A stretch of DNA of 21,056 bases. It comes from Caldifarciminota bacterium. Lineage in GTDB: Bacteria; Hydrothermota; Tepidihabitantia; SM23-42. Position 1 is the stretch's first letter. Each line of letters starts with the position of its first letter. The stretch is from positions 1 through 21,056 of the forward strand of contig JAGMEL010000095.1 in assembly GCA_023128195.1 (NCBI GenBank), in the 5' to 3' direction. Of the stretch, positions 1 through 8,534 are shown piece by piece. Both the position numbers and the translations under genes were made by a program. The notes below the pieces were generated by a model. That model saw nothing but the letters and a program-made list of their open reading frames with translations, did not search any database and was not told the DNA's origin.

Positions 1-1
1 G

Positions 2-307
2 TGTCCTGTAGCAATTGCTTCTGATTTTAATCCTGGTTCATGTATGATCTATTCAATGCCAAAGATTATATCACTTGCATGTATTATATATGGAATGTGT
101 GTTGAGGATGCGATTATAGGTGCAACAAAATATGGTGCAAAGGCACTTGATTTATTCGATAAAATCGGCAGCATTGAGAAAGGTAAGCAGGCAGATCTGG
201 TAATATTATGTGTAGATAATTATAAAAAGATTCCATATTATTTTGGCGAAGATATTGTGAAGTATACAATTAAAAAAGGAAGGATAATCTATGGAAAAAA
301 TCGTTGA
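2..307 (+). CDS. hutI: Imidazolonepropionase, C-terminal part (truncated by window edge)
   Basis: This is the last 101 codons of an amidohydrolase-superfamily imidazolonepropionase, open from base 2. The visible part begins with residues reading ASDFNPGSC, the family's metal-site aspartate motif (usually [GT]DxNPGS), and ends with the usual amidohydrolase signature IGSIEKGKQADLVIL before the closing beta-sandwich strand. The enzyme hydrolyses 4-imidazolone-5-propionate to N-formimino-L-glutamate in histidine degradation. The call is supported by the next gene, which overlaps it by 17 bases and uses that product. The N-terminal domain and the other metal ligands lie outside the window, so integrity cannot be judged. 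Other amidohydrolases share the closing motif, but the NPGS motif plus the neighbour make HutI the best call. Confidence 0.85.
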   Translation, partial: CPVAIASDFNPGSCMIYSMPKIISLACIIYGMCVEDAIIGATKYGAKALDLFDKIGSIEKGKQADLVILCVDNYKKIPYYFGEDIVKYTIKKGRIIYGKNR

Positions 308-1796
308 GTGTATTCCCAATTTTAGTGAGGGAAGAGATCAGGCAAAGATTGATAAAATTTTAGCCGAAATTAAGAGTGCTGGTGTAGAATTGCTTGATCA
401 AGAAATGGATGCTGATCATAATCGTGCTGTTGTTACTTTTGTTGGTGAACCTGACGCAGTGCTTGAGGCGGCTTTCAGGGCTGTAAAAGCGGCATCAGAA
501 TTGATTGATCTGACTAAGCATAAGGGTGAACATCCACGAATGGGAGCAACTGATGTTGTACCTTTTGTTCCGATAAGCAATGTTACTACCCGGGAATGTG
601 TTGAAATGGCTAAGAGATTAGGAAAACGCATTGCTGATGAGTTGAAGATTCCGATTTACCTCTATGAGGCAGCAGCAACAAGACCGGATAGAGAAAATCT
701 TGCTAATATAAGAAAAGGTGAGTTTGAGGGTATTAGAGATGAGATTGAAACGAATCCGGATCGTCGTCCAGATTTTGGCGAGCCTGAGATTCACCCAACT
801 GCAGGTGCAACTGTAGTTGGCGCACGATTTCCCCTCATCGCCTTTAATATTAATCTCAATACATCTGATGTTTCTATTGCTCAGAAAATTGCAAAGGCAA
901 TAAGATTCGGTGGTGGTGGCTACAGATATGTCAAGTCACTTGGTTTTGAATTAAAGGGAGAGAATATTGCTCAGATCTCCATTAATATGACAGATTACAC
1001 TAAAAGCCCTTTATATAGAATATTCGAGACAGTCCGACGCGAGGCGCAGAGATACGGCGTTAATATAAAAGAATCTGAGATTGTGGGACTTGTTCCTGAA
1101 AAAGCATTGATTGATACAGCGATATACTTTTTACAGCTTGATCGTTTTAATGAAGACCAGATTCTTGAATACAAACTTCACGGTAAGGGTGGAAAACAGT
1201 CAATATTAGATTTCCTCCATGTTTTGGCGTTGGCAAGACCAACACCAGGGGGAGGAAGCGTTGCTGCACTGCAAGCTGCATTGGGAACCTCGCTTTTATC
1301 TATGGTTACTGGAATAACAGTTAGAAAAACAAAAGATAAGGAATTAAAGGACTTTCATGGATTTTTAAAATTGGAAGTGTATGAGTTCTACAAATTTATC
1401 GAAAAGGACAAAAATGCCTTTGATAAAGTTATAGATGCCTTCAAATTATCAGAAGAGACTGAAGAGGACAAAAAGGACAAAAGGATTGCAATCCAGAACG
1501 GCTTAAAAATTGCTGCCCAGGTACCTTTTGAAGTTTGCAAAAAGCTATTGTTTATATATCCTTATGCCAAGATATTGGCTCAAAAAGGGTTAAAAAATGC
1601 AGTATCTGATGTAGGCGTGGCTCTCTATTCCTTGCACAGTGGATTTATGGCTGCCCGTGTTAATGTGTTAATTAACCTCAATTCAATAACTGATACAGAG
1701 TTCAACGAATCTGTTAAAATAGAGCTTGATTCGCTCAAAAAACAGGAACAAACTTTTTATCAGGAGATTGAAAATATCTTCTTGACAAAGTTATGA
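291..1796 (+). CDS. ftcD: Bifunctional glutamate formiminotransferase / formiminotetrahydrofolate cyclodeaminase
   Basis: A 501-residue fusion that moves the formimino group of formiminoglutamate to tetrahydrofolate and then releases ammonia, giving glutamate and 5,10-methenyl-THF. Residues 1-180 are the N-terminal transferase subdomain (opening CIPNFSEGRD; HPRMGATDVVPF with His81, the counterpart of the catalytic histidine in animal FTCD). Residues 180-300 are the second transferase subdomain, and 305-501 the helical cyclodeaminase domain with PTPGGGS at 317-323. The length fits animal-type fused FTCD; many bacteria keep the two activities on separate genes. The ATG lies within the end of hutI (17-base overlap) and has a good AGGAAGG ribosome site about 8 bases upstream, so the two are probably translated together. 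Cytosolic. Confidence 0.95.
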   Translation: MEKIVECIPNFSEGRDQAKIDKILAEIKSAGVELLDQEMDADHNRAVVTFVGEPDAVLEAAFRAVKAASELIDLTKHKGEHPRMGATDVVPFVPISNVTTRECVEMAKRLGKRIADELKIPIYLYEAAATRPDRENLANIRKGEFEGIRDEIETNPDRRPDFGEPEIHPTAGATVVGARFPLIAFNINLNTSDVSIAQKIAKAIRFGGGGYRYVKSLGFELKGENIAQISINMTDYTKSPLYRIFETVRREAQRYGVNIKESEIVGLVPEKALIDTAIYFLQLDRFNEDQILEYKLHGKGGKQSILDFLHVLALARPTPGGGSVAALQAALGTSLLSMVTGITVRKTKDKELKDFHGFLKLEVYEFYKFIEKDKNAFDKVIDAFKLSEETEEDKKDKRIAIQNGLKIAAQVPFEVCKKLLFIYPYAKILAQKGLKNAVSDVGVALYSLHSGFMAARVNVLINLNSITDTEFNESVKIELDSLKKQEQTFYQEIENIFLTKL

Positions 1797-1809
1797 AAAC
1801 AGTTATAAT
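1782..1809 (+). promoter_or_regulatory. Sigma70-type promoter for the TPR/ATPase operon
   Basis: TTGACA at 1782-1787 and TATAAT at 1804-1809 are both perfect consensus, separated by 16 bp. The -35 lies in the last codons of ftcD and the -10 follows its stop. The predicted start near 1816 leaves a leader of only about 12 bases before the ATG at 1828. This separates the TPR/ATPase genes from the histidine-degradation genes as a transcription unit. Confidence 0.75.
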
Positions 1810-1827
1810 TTTTAAGGTAAAGGTATA

Positions 1828-3771
1828 ATGGAAGCAGCTTTGCTAAATAAAGGGAGAGAGTATATACAGGAAGGAAAATTTGAGAAGGCTCAGATTATTA
1901 TTCGGCGCGCACTCAGAGAAAACCGTAATGAAGCGATGGCATTAGAACTTTCAGGAGATCTCATTTTAAAACAGGGAAAGCTTGAAGATGCAATCCTGCG
2001 GTACGAACAAGCCAGTGCGAGTTATACAAATAGTAATCAATATGCTGAGGCGATAATCTGTCTGGAAAAAATAGCAAAGGTTGATAAGACAAATAGCGAA
2101 ATCTTTACCCATCTTGCTGATTTATATAGATTTTATGGTATGCAGAATAGAGCCGTCAATACGATGCTCAATCTTTGCTCATGGGCGATAGATAATAACA
2201 AGGATGCCATATTTATTTCTGGTTTACGTAAAATAATGGAATTACAATCCAAAAATATTGCCTTAGGAGTGTCTTTTGCTAAAACCTTACTTTCGCTTGG
2301 ACGAACACAGGAAGCCGGCGATGAACTGAACAAGCTTAAATCACTTGCTGAAGAAGCTGAAGATGAATATATTCTTGACGAGATTAACAAATTGCTTCTG
2401 CAACCTGATGGCGGTGAAGAACTCGATCCAAAAAGTCGTGTAGAGCTTGGTAATCTACTTTATGAAATCGGTTCAAAGGATGAAGCAATTATTGAATTTG
2501 AGAAAGCTGTAAGTGATTTGATCGAAGGTGGCGACACTAATGATGCTATTAATGTATTGAACCGCATTGTTGAGATTGATTCTGATAATACATCAGCAAT
2601 TGATAAAATTAAGGAATTAAAAGATGGTGGTGCGAAAGAAGAACCTAAAGAAGATGTTGACGAGGCTGAACCGACCGAGAAGGCTACAGATATTGAAAAA
2701 GAGGCAGAGGAGACCATTGGAGAGATACCGTTAGACGATGTGGAGCAGATTATTGGAGAGATTATTCCTGAGTTAAAGGATGATGAGGTTGTACCAGAGC
2801 CAGCTCCAACAGAAAAAAAAGAGGAAGAACCTGAAGCTGCAGAAACATCGTTAACAGAACCAGATAAAGGTTTGGCATTATTTCAGGATTTGAGCAAAGA
2901 AATCGAAGGATTTGTTGCTGCTACAGAAGAGGAGTCGCCAACTGCGAAGGAGAAGAAAGAACCGGATCAAAAACAGCTTGATGAAGTATCCCAATTAGAA
3001 GGACAGATTGCTGACATAGAATTTCTATTAAAGGAAGATGAGGTAGCATCTACAACGCCAAGTTTTGTAGTTGCCCATGAATTCGATGATTTTAGAAGTA
3101 AAATTATTTGGCAAGAAGAAGACACGAAGAAGAAATTAGACCTTGCAAAAATGGCTTTTGTTGCCGGAGCGTATGAAACAGCGTTTAGTTATATTGCAGA
3201 TATTAGAGATGACAAAGGAACATGGCCCATTTCTTTAGAAATAGAGGGGGGATCACTTATTAAATTGGGGCGTTATAGCGAGGCAATGAGAACCCTTGCC
3301 ACCTCATTGCTTCTTGAAGAGATCCAGGAGACACAAAAGATAGAATTGCGTTATCTTCTTGCTACTGCTTATGAAGGTTTGGGTGATTTTGATAACGCTT
3401 TGAGAGAGATAGAACATATAATACATTTAAACCCGAATTACAAAGATGTTAAAGAAATCTACTCATTAATGGGTGGTGAAGAATCAGTATATGAAGAGCC
3501 TCGACGGGTGGTTGAAGAGAGTTTTGTGATCAGTGAACAAGCGATTTCTACACCAGAGCCTGCGCCAAAACCTGTGGAACAAACACCTGTAGAAACTAAA
3601 GAGAAACCGACTGGAGAGGAACCGCATGAAGAAAAACTGCCTGAAGAAGAAATATTACCAGCTATTGCCAAGGAAATTCCCCGTACCGATAAAGAGAAAA
3701 CTTCAGGAATATTGCCCGAAGAAACGTTTGATAATGAAAAAATAGAAGGTGAGAACATAACTTTTCTCTAA
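1828..3771 (+). CDS. TPR protein with acidic linkers (first copy of a TPR/ATPase pair)
   Basis: A 647-residue protein with no signal peptide or membrane segment, so probably cytosolic. Degenerate tetratricopeptide helices fill about residues 1-190 and 200-270, followed by a Glu/Asp/Pro-rich, probably disordered linker (about 270-405), a second TPR block (about 430-550), and a Pro/Glu-rich acidic tail. TPRs are protein-binding scaffolds; the partner is not visible, but the ATPase gene 13 bases downstream is the obvious candidate. The order TPR - linker - TPR is repeated in the gene at 4606, and the N-terminal repeats align (GDLILKQGKLEDA with GDLYIKIDHQADA), so the two look like paralogues. 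The ATG has short AAGG sequences just upstream. No specific function can be assigned from sequence alone. Confidence 0.85.
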   Translation: MEAALLNKGREYIQEGKFEKAQIIIRRALRENRNEAMALELSGDLILKQGKLEDAILRYEQASASYTNSNQYAEAIICLEKIAKVDKTNSEIFTHLADLYRFYGMQNRAVNTMLNLCSWAIDNNKDAIFISGLRKIMELQSKNIALGVSFAKTLLSLGRTQEAGDELNKLKSLAEEAEDEYILDEINKLLLQPDGGEELDPKSRVELGNLLYEIGSKDEAIIEFEKAVSDLIEGGDTNDAINVLNRIVEIDSDNTSAIDKIKELKDGGAKEEPKEDVDEAEPTEKATDIEKEAEETIGEIPLDDVEQIIGEIIPELKDDEVVPEPAPTEKKEEEPEAAETSLTEPDKGLALFQDLSKEIEGFVAATEEESPTAKEKKEPDQKQLDEVSQLEGQIADIEFLLKEDEVASTTPSFVVAHEFDDFRSKIIWQEEDTKKKLDLAKMAFVAGAYETAFSYIADIRDDKGTWPISLEIEGGSLIKLGRYSEAMRTLATSLLLEEIQETQKIELRYLLATAYEGLGDFDNALREIEHIIHLNPNYKDVKEIYSLMGGEESVYEEPRRVVEESFVISEQAISTPEPAPKPVEQTPVETKEKPTGEEPHEEKLPEEEILPAIAKEIPRTDKEKTSGILPEETFDNEKIEGENITFL

Positions 3772-3784
3772 GATGGGAGGATAA

Positions 3785-4606
3785 GTGGGATATCAGGAAT
3801 TTTACAGCCTCAAAGCAGAACCATTTGCTAATCATCCGGATCCAAAATTCTATTTTAATTCCCCTCAACATGCTCTGGCGCGAGAATATCTAATGCATGC
3901 AGCACGAGGAACAAGAGGTTTAGCAGTGCTTTTAGGTGATATTGGGACAGGTAAAACGACTCTGGCGCGCAAAATTTTAAGTGAATTATATTCATTAGGT
4001 AATTACCAGGTTGGCTTGATTGTTCTAACCCATTCTGATTTTGCTTCAGGTTGGCTCTTCATAAAAATTGCAAACTTGCTTGGTCTTAGGGATATTGGTT
4101 CTTCTACAACAGAGATAATAAATCGAATATCCAGGCGACTTAATGAGATATACCATCGAGGCGAAAAAACCGTTATTATTATTGATGAAGCAAATAAGAT
4201 TAAAAGTCCTGAGATATTGGAGGAAATAAGGGGATTATTGAATCTCGAAATTGCTGACACCAGATTGATCTCATTTATTCTCAGTGGCTTGCCTGAACTG
4301 GAGCCGTATCTTGCATCAAATCGTGCCCTGCATCAACGTATTGCAGTGAAGGTGAAATTAAAATCTATGGGTAGTGAGACTGTAAAGGCTTATATCAATC
4401 ATCGCCTCACTATTGCTGGCGCGAGCCGGGATATTTTTTCGCCCCGCGCAATCGATATCATCTGTCGCTACTCAGATGGAAGGCCCAGACTTGTAAATAT
4501 CACTTGTGATAATGCTTTATTAGAAGGATATGTTCAAAGAAAACAAAATATTGATGAACCTGTAATAGAAAGGGTAGTTACTAATTTAGGATTGAGAATT
4601 GAGTAA
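3785..4606 (+). CDS. ExeA-like AAA ATPase (first copy), soluble short form
   Basis: A 273-residue P-loop ATPase of the ExeA/GspA type. The N-terminus has the family's leader pattern (Tyr-x-x-Phe-Tyr-x-Leu-Lys, then Pro-Phe, then SPQH at 26-29). Walker A is GDIGTGKTT at 51-59, Walker B ends in DEAN at 134-137, a sensor-like SGLPELE follows near 165, and a conserved LHQRI probably holds the arginine finger. ExeA of type II secretion continues into a membrane segment and a peptidoglycan-binding domain; both are absent here, so this is a cytosolic ATPase-only form. The GTG start is chosen because it gives the family N-terminus and has GGAGG at 3776-3780. It overlaps the next gene by one base (TAATG). 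TniB/MuB-type ATPases are related, but no transposase is nearby. Confidence 0.88.
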   Translation: MGYQEFYSLKAEPFANHPDPKFYFNSPQHALAREYLMHAARGTRGLAVLLGDIGTGKTTLARKILSELYSLGNYQVGLIVLTHSDFASGWLFIKIANLLGLRDIGSSTTEIINRISRRLNEIYHRGEKTVIIIDEANKIKSPEILEEIRGLLNLEIADTRLISFILSGLPELEPYLASNRALHQRIAVKVKLKSMGSETVKAYINHRLTIAGASRDIFSPRAIDIICRYSDGRPRLVNITCDNALLEGYVQRKQNIDEPVIERVVTNLGLRIE

Positions 4607-6345
4607 TGTCTGAACTGGGCGAGGTAAAAAGAAAGGTCGCTGAATTTGAGGCAAGTGGTGATGAGAAAAAAGCAGTAGCTGAATTAGAAAAGGCAATTCA
4701 AGATTTTCCTAAGGAGGGTTCATTATTCAATAAACTTGGTGATCTATATATAAAAATCGATCATCAAGCCGATGCCCTGAGAATATACGAAAGAGGTGCC
4801 AAGGTTTTCAAAGAAGAGACATATTACCCGAATGCTATTGCTTTATGCAAAAAAATTTTGAGGCTTAGTAAAAACCAGGTTGATGTTTATGGAATATTAG
4901 GTGAACTTCATAAAGAATTAGATCAACGCGGTGAGGCTGCCAATTATTTTTTAGAGTACGCTGATAGAAAGATGAAAGAGAATGATTTGGAATCTGCCCT
5001 TAATGCCTATAAGACGATTAGAGAATTAGTGCCAGGTAATCCCAAAATTCTTGAGACAATTTCTGCTATATATGAAAAGGTTGGTAAAAAAGAAGAAGGT
5101 GCGGAACTTCTAAAAGAAGCGCATGAAATAGAAGATAGACAGGAAAAATTGAGAGAGACGATTGGAGCGGAAGAAATTGTAGAGGTCAGGGAGAAAGCAA
5201 TAAAGGATATTGTTGAAGAGAGCATAGAAGAAGAAAAAGAGGAATCTGAGACGGATGTCGATATAGACGAAATTGTTTCTCCTGAAATAGCCAAGTTATT
5301 AAAGGATGATGATAGAGCAGTAACTGACGAAGAGATTATTACGGAGGAATCACCAGAGGAGTTGTCGGAAATTGATAAGACGATTGAATTAGGAAAACTG
5401 TATCTAAATCTGGGTTCTGAAGAAGAGGCAATAGATTGTTTTCGAAGCGCTGCGGATGAGGTGTGGAAAATGAAGGACTATGATACAGCGCTGAGTTTAA
5501 ACAAAAAAATCGCCGGGTTGAGGCCTTTCGATTTAAGATCGCGCCAGCATTTGGTTGAAATTGCCAAAATCAAAGATGACAAAGAGTTATTGATTGATTC
5601 AATGCTCGACTTAGCTGAATCGTTGAACCGCCGGGAGGCAAAAACTGAAGCCCGAGATTTATACAAGAAAATTTTGACGATCGATTCAGGAAATACTATT
5701 GCAAACGAAATGCTTGCAGCATTTGAACAGCCTAAAGATTTTGTTGATCTGGGTGAAGTTTTGAGAACCGAATTAGCCGGCGAGAAAAAAACCGATGGCT
5801 TCCAGAACATCGAAGACCTGGTATCACAATTTCGGCGAGAAGTTTTTGAATCGATTGGAGAAGGAGACTTTCACTCGCGCTATGATCTTGGTGTTGCCTA
5901 TAAGGGAATGGGTCTTTATCAGGAAGCGATTGAGGAATTTGAGATTGCTGCCAAGGATGAAGAACTTAAGTTTAAGGCTCTTGAAATGATTGGTTCATGT
6001 TTTTTAGAACGTGGTAAGATTGAGGACGCAATTAAAGTTTTAAATGAGGGACTTAAAGTAACAAATCACCCACGACGAGAATATTTCGGTATTCATTTTC
6101 TCCTTGGCAACTGTTATGAAAAGAAAAACAAGTTGAAAGAAGCACTACAGTGTTATTATAACGCTTATAAGATTGATAAAACAATGCCCGAGCTTACAAA
6201 AAAAATAAATAAATTCACTGCTATCTTAAAGAAAAAAGTTAAAAGAACTACGATAGAAAGGTTACAGCAGAAAAAACCAGATTTAAAATCAGTGAGTACA
6301 ACACGTAAAGTGAAAACTAAAAAATCAAAGATCACTTATTTATAA
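4606..6345 (+). CDS. TPR protein (second copy of the TPR/ATPase pair)
   Basis: A 579-residue, probably cytosolic TPR protein. TPR helices cover about residues 1-165, an acidic linker about 170-260, a second set about 265-365, and a third set about 405-540 that contains typical repeats such as YDLGVAYKGMGLYQEAIEEF. The tail (about 545-579) is strongly basic (KKKVKRTT), the opposite of the acidic tail of the first TPR protein. Its ATG sits in a TAATG overlap with the upstream ATPase stop and has no clear Shine-Dalgarno site, which suggests coupled translation. The architecture and local similarity to the protein at 1828 indicate duplication of a TPR-ATPase unit. I do not recognise a named family beyond TPR. 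Confidence 0.87.
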   Translation: MSELGEVKRKVAEFEASGDEKKAVAELEKAIQDFPKEGSLFNKLGDLYIKIDHQADALRIYERGAKVFKEETYYPNAIALCKKILRLSKNQVDVYGILGELHKELDQRGEAANYFLEYADRKMKENDLESALNAYKTIRELVPGNPKILETISAIYEKVGKKEEGAELLKEAHEIEDRQEKLRETIGAEEIVEVREKAIKDIVEESIEEEKEESETDVDIDEIVSPEIAKLLKDDDRAVTDEEIITEESPEELSEIDKTIELGKLYLNLGSEEEAIDCFRSAADEVWKMKDYDTALSLNKKIAGLRPFDLRSRQHLVEIAKIKDDKELLIDSMLDLAESLNRREAKTEARDLYKKILTIDSGNTIANEMLAAFEQPKDFVDLGEVLRTELAGEKKTDGFQNIEDLVSQFRREVFESIGEGDFHSRYDLGVAYKGMGLYQEAIEEFEIAAKDEELKFKALEMIGSCFLERGKIEDAIKVLNEGLKVTNHPRREYFGIHFLLGNCYEKKNKLKEALQCYYNAYKIDKTMPELTKKINKFTAILKKKVKRTTIERLQQKKPDLKSVSTTRKVKTKKSKITYL

Positions 6346-6355
6346 TGGAATAGAT

Positions 6356-7168
6356 ATGGGTTACGAAACTTTTTATAAATTAAAAGAACATCCTTTCAGT
6401 TTTGCCACTGACGAAAAATTTTATTATGATTCACCACAACATTCAAAGGCATTGCTTAAAATATCTCATGCTGTTGAAACTGAAAAGGGATTAGCACTTC
6501 TTATTGGTGCTGTTGGCACTGGTAAAACTACCTTATCAAGACGCCTATTGGATCAGCTTATAGACAACGGAGTAGAAGCAACTTTATTAATAATTATACA
6601 TTCAGAGATTACCTCTTTATGGTTCTTAAGGAAAATAGCCTTAATGTTAGAAACCCCTATTGAATCTGAAAATAAGATAGAAATAATTACTGCGGTTTAC
6701 CATCGCCTCCTTGAAATCGCTGGCGAAAATAAGAAGATTGTAATTTTAATCGATGAAGCTAATATGCTACAGAGAAAAGAGATAATGGAGGAGATAAGAG
6801 GTTTGCTTAATCTTGAATCAGAGCGTGGTAAACTATTAAACTTTATTTTATTCGGTCTGCCAGAAATGGAAGATTATTTGCGGCTTGATCCGCCTTTGTA
6901 TCAACGGATTGCTGTCCGTTGTGTCCTTGGTGCATTTGATGAGGAAGCAGCTACTAGCTATATTGTTCACCGTCTCCGTGTGGCTGGGCGTTCTATGCCT
7001 TTGTTTACTAAAGAGGCGATGAAAAATATATATACGTATTCAAAAGGCATTCCTCGTACAATAAATGCAATATGTGATAACGCTTTGTTGGAAGGTTTTC
7101 TTCTGAAGAGAAACATAATTGACGAAAAAATAGTTGACGACGTAAGTTATGATCTCGGGCTTACATAA
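6356..7168 (+). CDS. ExeA-like AAA ATPase (second copy)
   Basis: A 270-residue paralogue of the ATPase at 3785, colinear through the N-terminal half: SPQH at 26-29, Walker A GAVGTGKTT at 51-59 (identical numbering), Walker B ending in DEAN near 133-136, then FGLPEME and LYQRI in the same order. It likewise lacks the membrane and peptidoglycan-binding parts of ExeA. Both copies keep the P-loop lysine and the Walker B acidic pair, so both should bind and hydrolyse ATP; neither is an obvious dead subunit. It starts with ATG 10 bases after the second TPR gene. Two different ATPases of equal length, each paired with its own TPR protein, could form a hetero-oligomer or two parallel complexes (inference). 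Confidence 0.88.
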   Translation: MGYETFYKLKEHPFSFATDEKFYYDSPQHSKALLKISHAVETEKGLALLIGAVGTGKTTLSRRLLDQLIDNGVEATLLIIIHSEITSLWFLRKIALMLETPIESENKIEIITAVYHRLLEIAGENKKIVILIDEANMLQRKEIMEEIRGLLNLESERGKLLNFILFGLPEMEDYLRLDPPLYQRIAVRCVLGAFDEEAATSYIVHRLRVAGRSMPLFTKEAMKNIYTYSKGIPRTINAICDNALLEGFLLKRNIIDEKIVDDVSYDLGLT

Positions 7169-7176
7169 AGACGAAG

Positions 7177-8064
7177 TTGACTAAAAGAAATTTGGGAGCA
7201 ACTTCCTTTTTCACCCAAAATCAATGCTATGCTGATCTTCACATTCATTCAATATATTCTGATGGTTCGTTAGCCCCTTTTGAAATTATAAAAGCAAGTA
7301 AGGAATTACAGCTTAAAGTAATCTCCCTAACTGATCATGATACTGTGTCTGGTGTGGAGGAGATGATTGCACTAGCTAAAGGTGAAATAGAAGTTATTCC
7401 GGCAGTCGAGATGAGCTCAAATATTGGCGATTTAGATATCCATATCTTGGGTTATTATATTGATTACAAGGATGCTGATCTACTTGAATATTTAGAATCT
7501 TTTAAAAAATATCGTGTTAAAAGAGTAAAGAAAATTATAGAAAAATTATCTTGCGATAATATTAAGCTTGAGTTTGAACAGATAAAGGTGGTTGCTAAAA
7601 ATTGTTCGTTAGGAAGGCCACATATTGCCGAAGTTCTATTGGAAAATGGGTATGTTAAATCAATAAGCGAAGCATTCGCAAGGTATCTTGGTTACCATTC
7701 GCCATATTATGAGCCTAAAAAAAATATCCATTCCAGGGAGGTGATACAAAAGATAAAAAATTGCAAAGGTATTCCTGTAATTGCACATCCTGGGATCATA
7801 AATAGTGAACAGATTCTGTATCAATTAATTATGGATGGTGCCTTAGGCATTGAGATCTGGCATCCAGAACACACATCGAGGTATCAGCAGAAATTCTGTG
7901 AAATTGCCTTGAAAAATGGTTTATTAATGACCGGTGGTTCTGACTATCATGGTAAAGGATGTGGTTCTGCTCGGATCGGCATAACCGGCTGCAGCCAGAA
8001 AGAAGTGGAGATGCTTAAAAAATATAGGGATAAGGTAATTAAAGGTAAAGGACAAGGCAATTGA
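7177..8064 (+). CDS. PHP-domain phosphoesterase (YciV/TrpH-like)
   Basis: A 295-residue PHP-family metal-dependent hydrolase. It has the metal motifs in order: DLHIHSIYSDGS near residue 20, LTDHDT near 52, a glutamate in PAVEMSS near 74, the GRPHIAEVL insert, IAHPG, an IEIWHPEH segment, and SDYHG near the C-terminus. This pattern matches the YciV/TrpH group, whose characterised members act on 3',5'-nucleoside bisphosphates or on RNA 5' ends; the exact substrate here is not determined by sequence. The start is a TTG only 8 bases after the second ATPase gene, as no ATG precedes the first motif, so it probably belongs to the same transcript. No polymerase or exonuclease domain is fused to it. 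Confidence 0.85.
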   Translation: MTKRNLGATSFFTQNQCYADLHIHSIYSDGSLAPFEIIKASKELQLKVISLTDHDTVSGVEEMIALAKGEIEVIPAVEMSSNIGDLDIHILGYYIDYKDADLLEYLESFKKYRVKRVKKIIEKLSCDNIKLEFEQIKVVAKNCSLGRPHIAEVLLENGYVKSISEAFARYLGYHSPYYEPKKNIHSREVIQKIKNCKGIPVIAHPGIINSEQILYQLIMDGALGIEIWHPEHTSRYQQKFCEIALKNGLLMTGGSDYHGKGCGSARIGITGCSQKEVEMLKKYRDKVIKGKGQGN

Positions 8065-8080
8065 AGACAGAGGAGATTTT

Positions 8081-8494
8081 ATGAACATAGATGAAATAAA
8101 GGATATACTACCACATCGCCCGCCATTTTTATTTGTGGACGAGGTTTTAGAGATTGATGATAAAAGAATTGTGGCGAAAAGGAATATTCAGGCTGATGAA
8201 TATTTTTTTGCTGGACATTTTCCAGAGGAGCCGATAATGCCTGGTGTATTGATAGTTGAAGCACTTGCTCAGACCGGTGGGGTGATGCTATTGCGTAAAT
8301 ATAAAGGAGCAACTCCACTTTTTATGGGGATTGATAGAGCAAGATTTAGGAAAATTGTTCGGCCCGGTGATACTCTCATAATGGAAGTGAAACTATTACA
8401 GGAACGAGGGGGTATTGTGAAGATCTCTGGTGTAGCAAAAGTAAACGATAAAATTGTCTGTGAAGCAACTATTATGGCAGGCATGAAAAGATAG
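8081..8494 (+). CDS. fabZ: 3-hydroxyacyl-[acyl-carrier-protein] dehydratase
   Basis: A 137-residue hot-dog-fold protein of normal FabZ length. It has the N-terminal LPHRPPFLFVD motif and the catalytic stretch GHFPEEPIMPGVLIVEALAQ, with His46 and Glu60 spaced as in known FabZ proteins. It removes water from 3-hydroxyacyl-ACP in fatty acid elongation. The next gene, lpxA, uses the same 3-hydroxyacyl-ACP pool, the classic reason these genes sit together. The ATG has an AGGAGA ribosome site at 8071-8076. The TAG stop touches the first base of an 8-bp tandem array that fills the gap to lpxA. Confidence 0.96.
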   Translation: MNIDEIKDILPHRPPFLFVDEVLEIDDKRIVAKRNIQADEYFFAGHFPEEPIMPGVLIVEALAQTGGVMLLRKYKGATPLFMGIDRARFRKIVRPGDTLIMEVKLLQERGGIVKISGVAKVNDKIVCEATIMAGMKR

Positions 8495-8533
8495 GTGAAT
8501 TAGCGAATTGGCTAATTAGTGAATTAACTAATC
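8494..8533 (+). repeat. Degenerate 8-bp tandem array between fabZ and lpxA
   Basis: Five consecutive 8-bp units: GGTGAATT, AGCGAATT, GGCTAATT, AGTGAATT, AACTAATC (consensus about RRYKAATT). It fills the whole gap between the fabZ stop and the lpxA start, and takes the place where a ribosome-binding site for lpxA would be. Confidence 0.8.
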
Positions 8534-8534
8534 A

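Noticed and set aside
3785..7168. TniB/MuB-type transposition ATPases of a Tn7-like element
   Set aside because: No transposase, integrase or terminal repeats are present; the N-terminal SPQH region and TPR partners fit ExeA-like proteins better.
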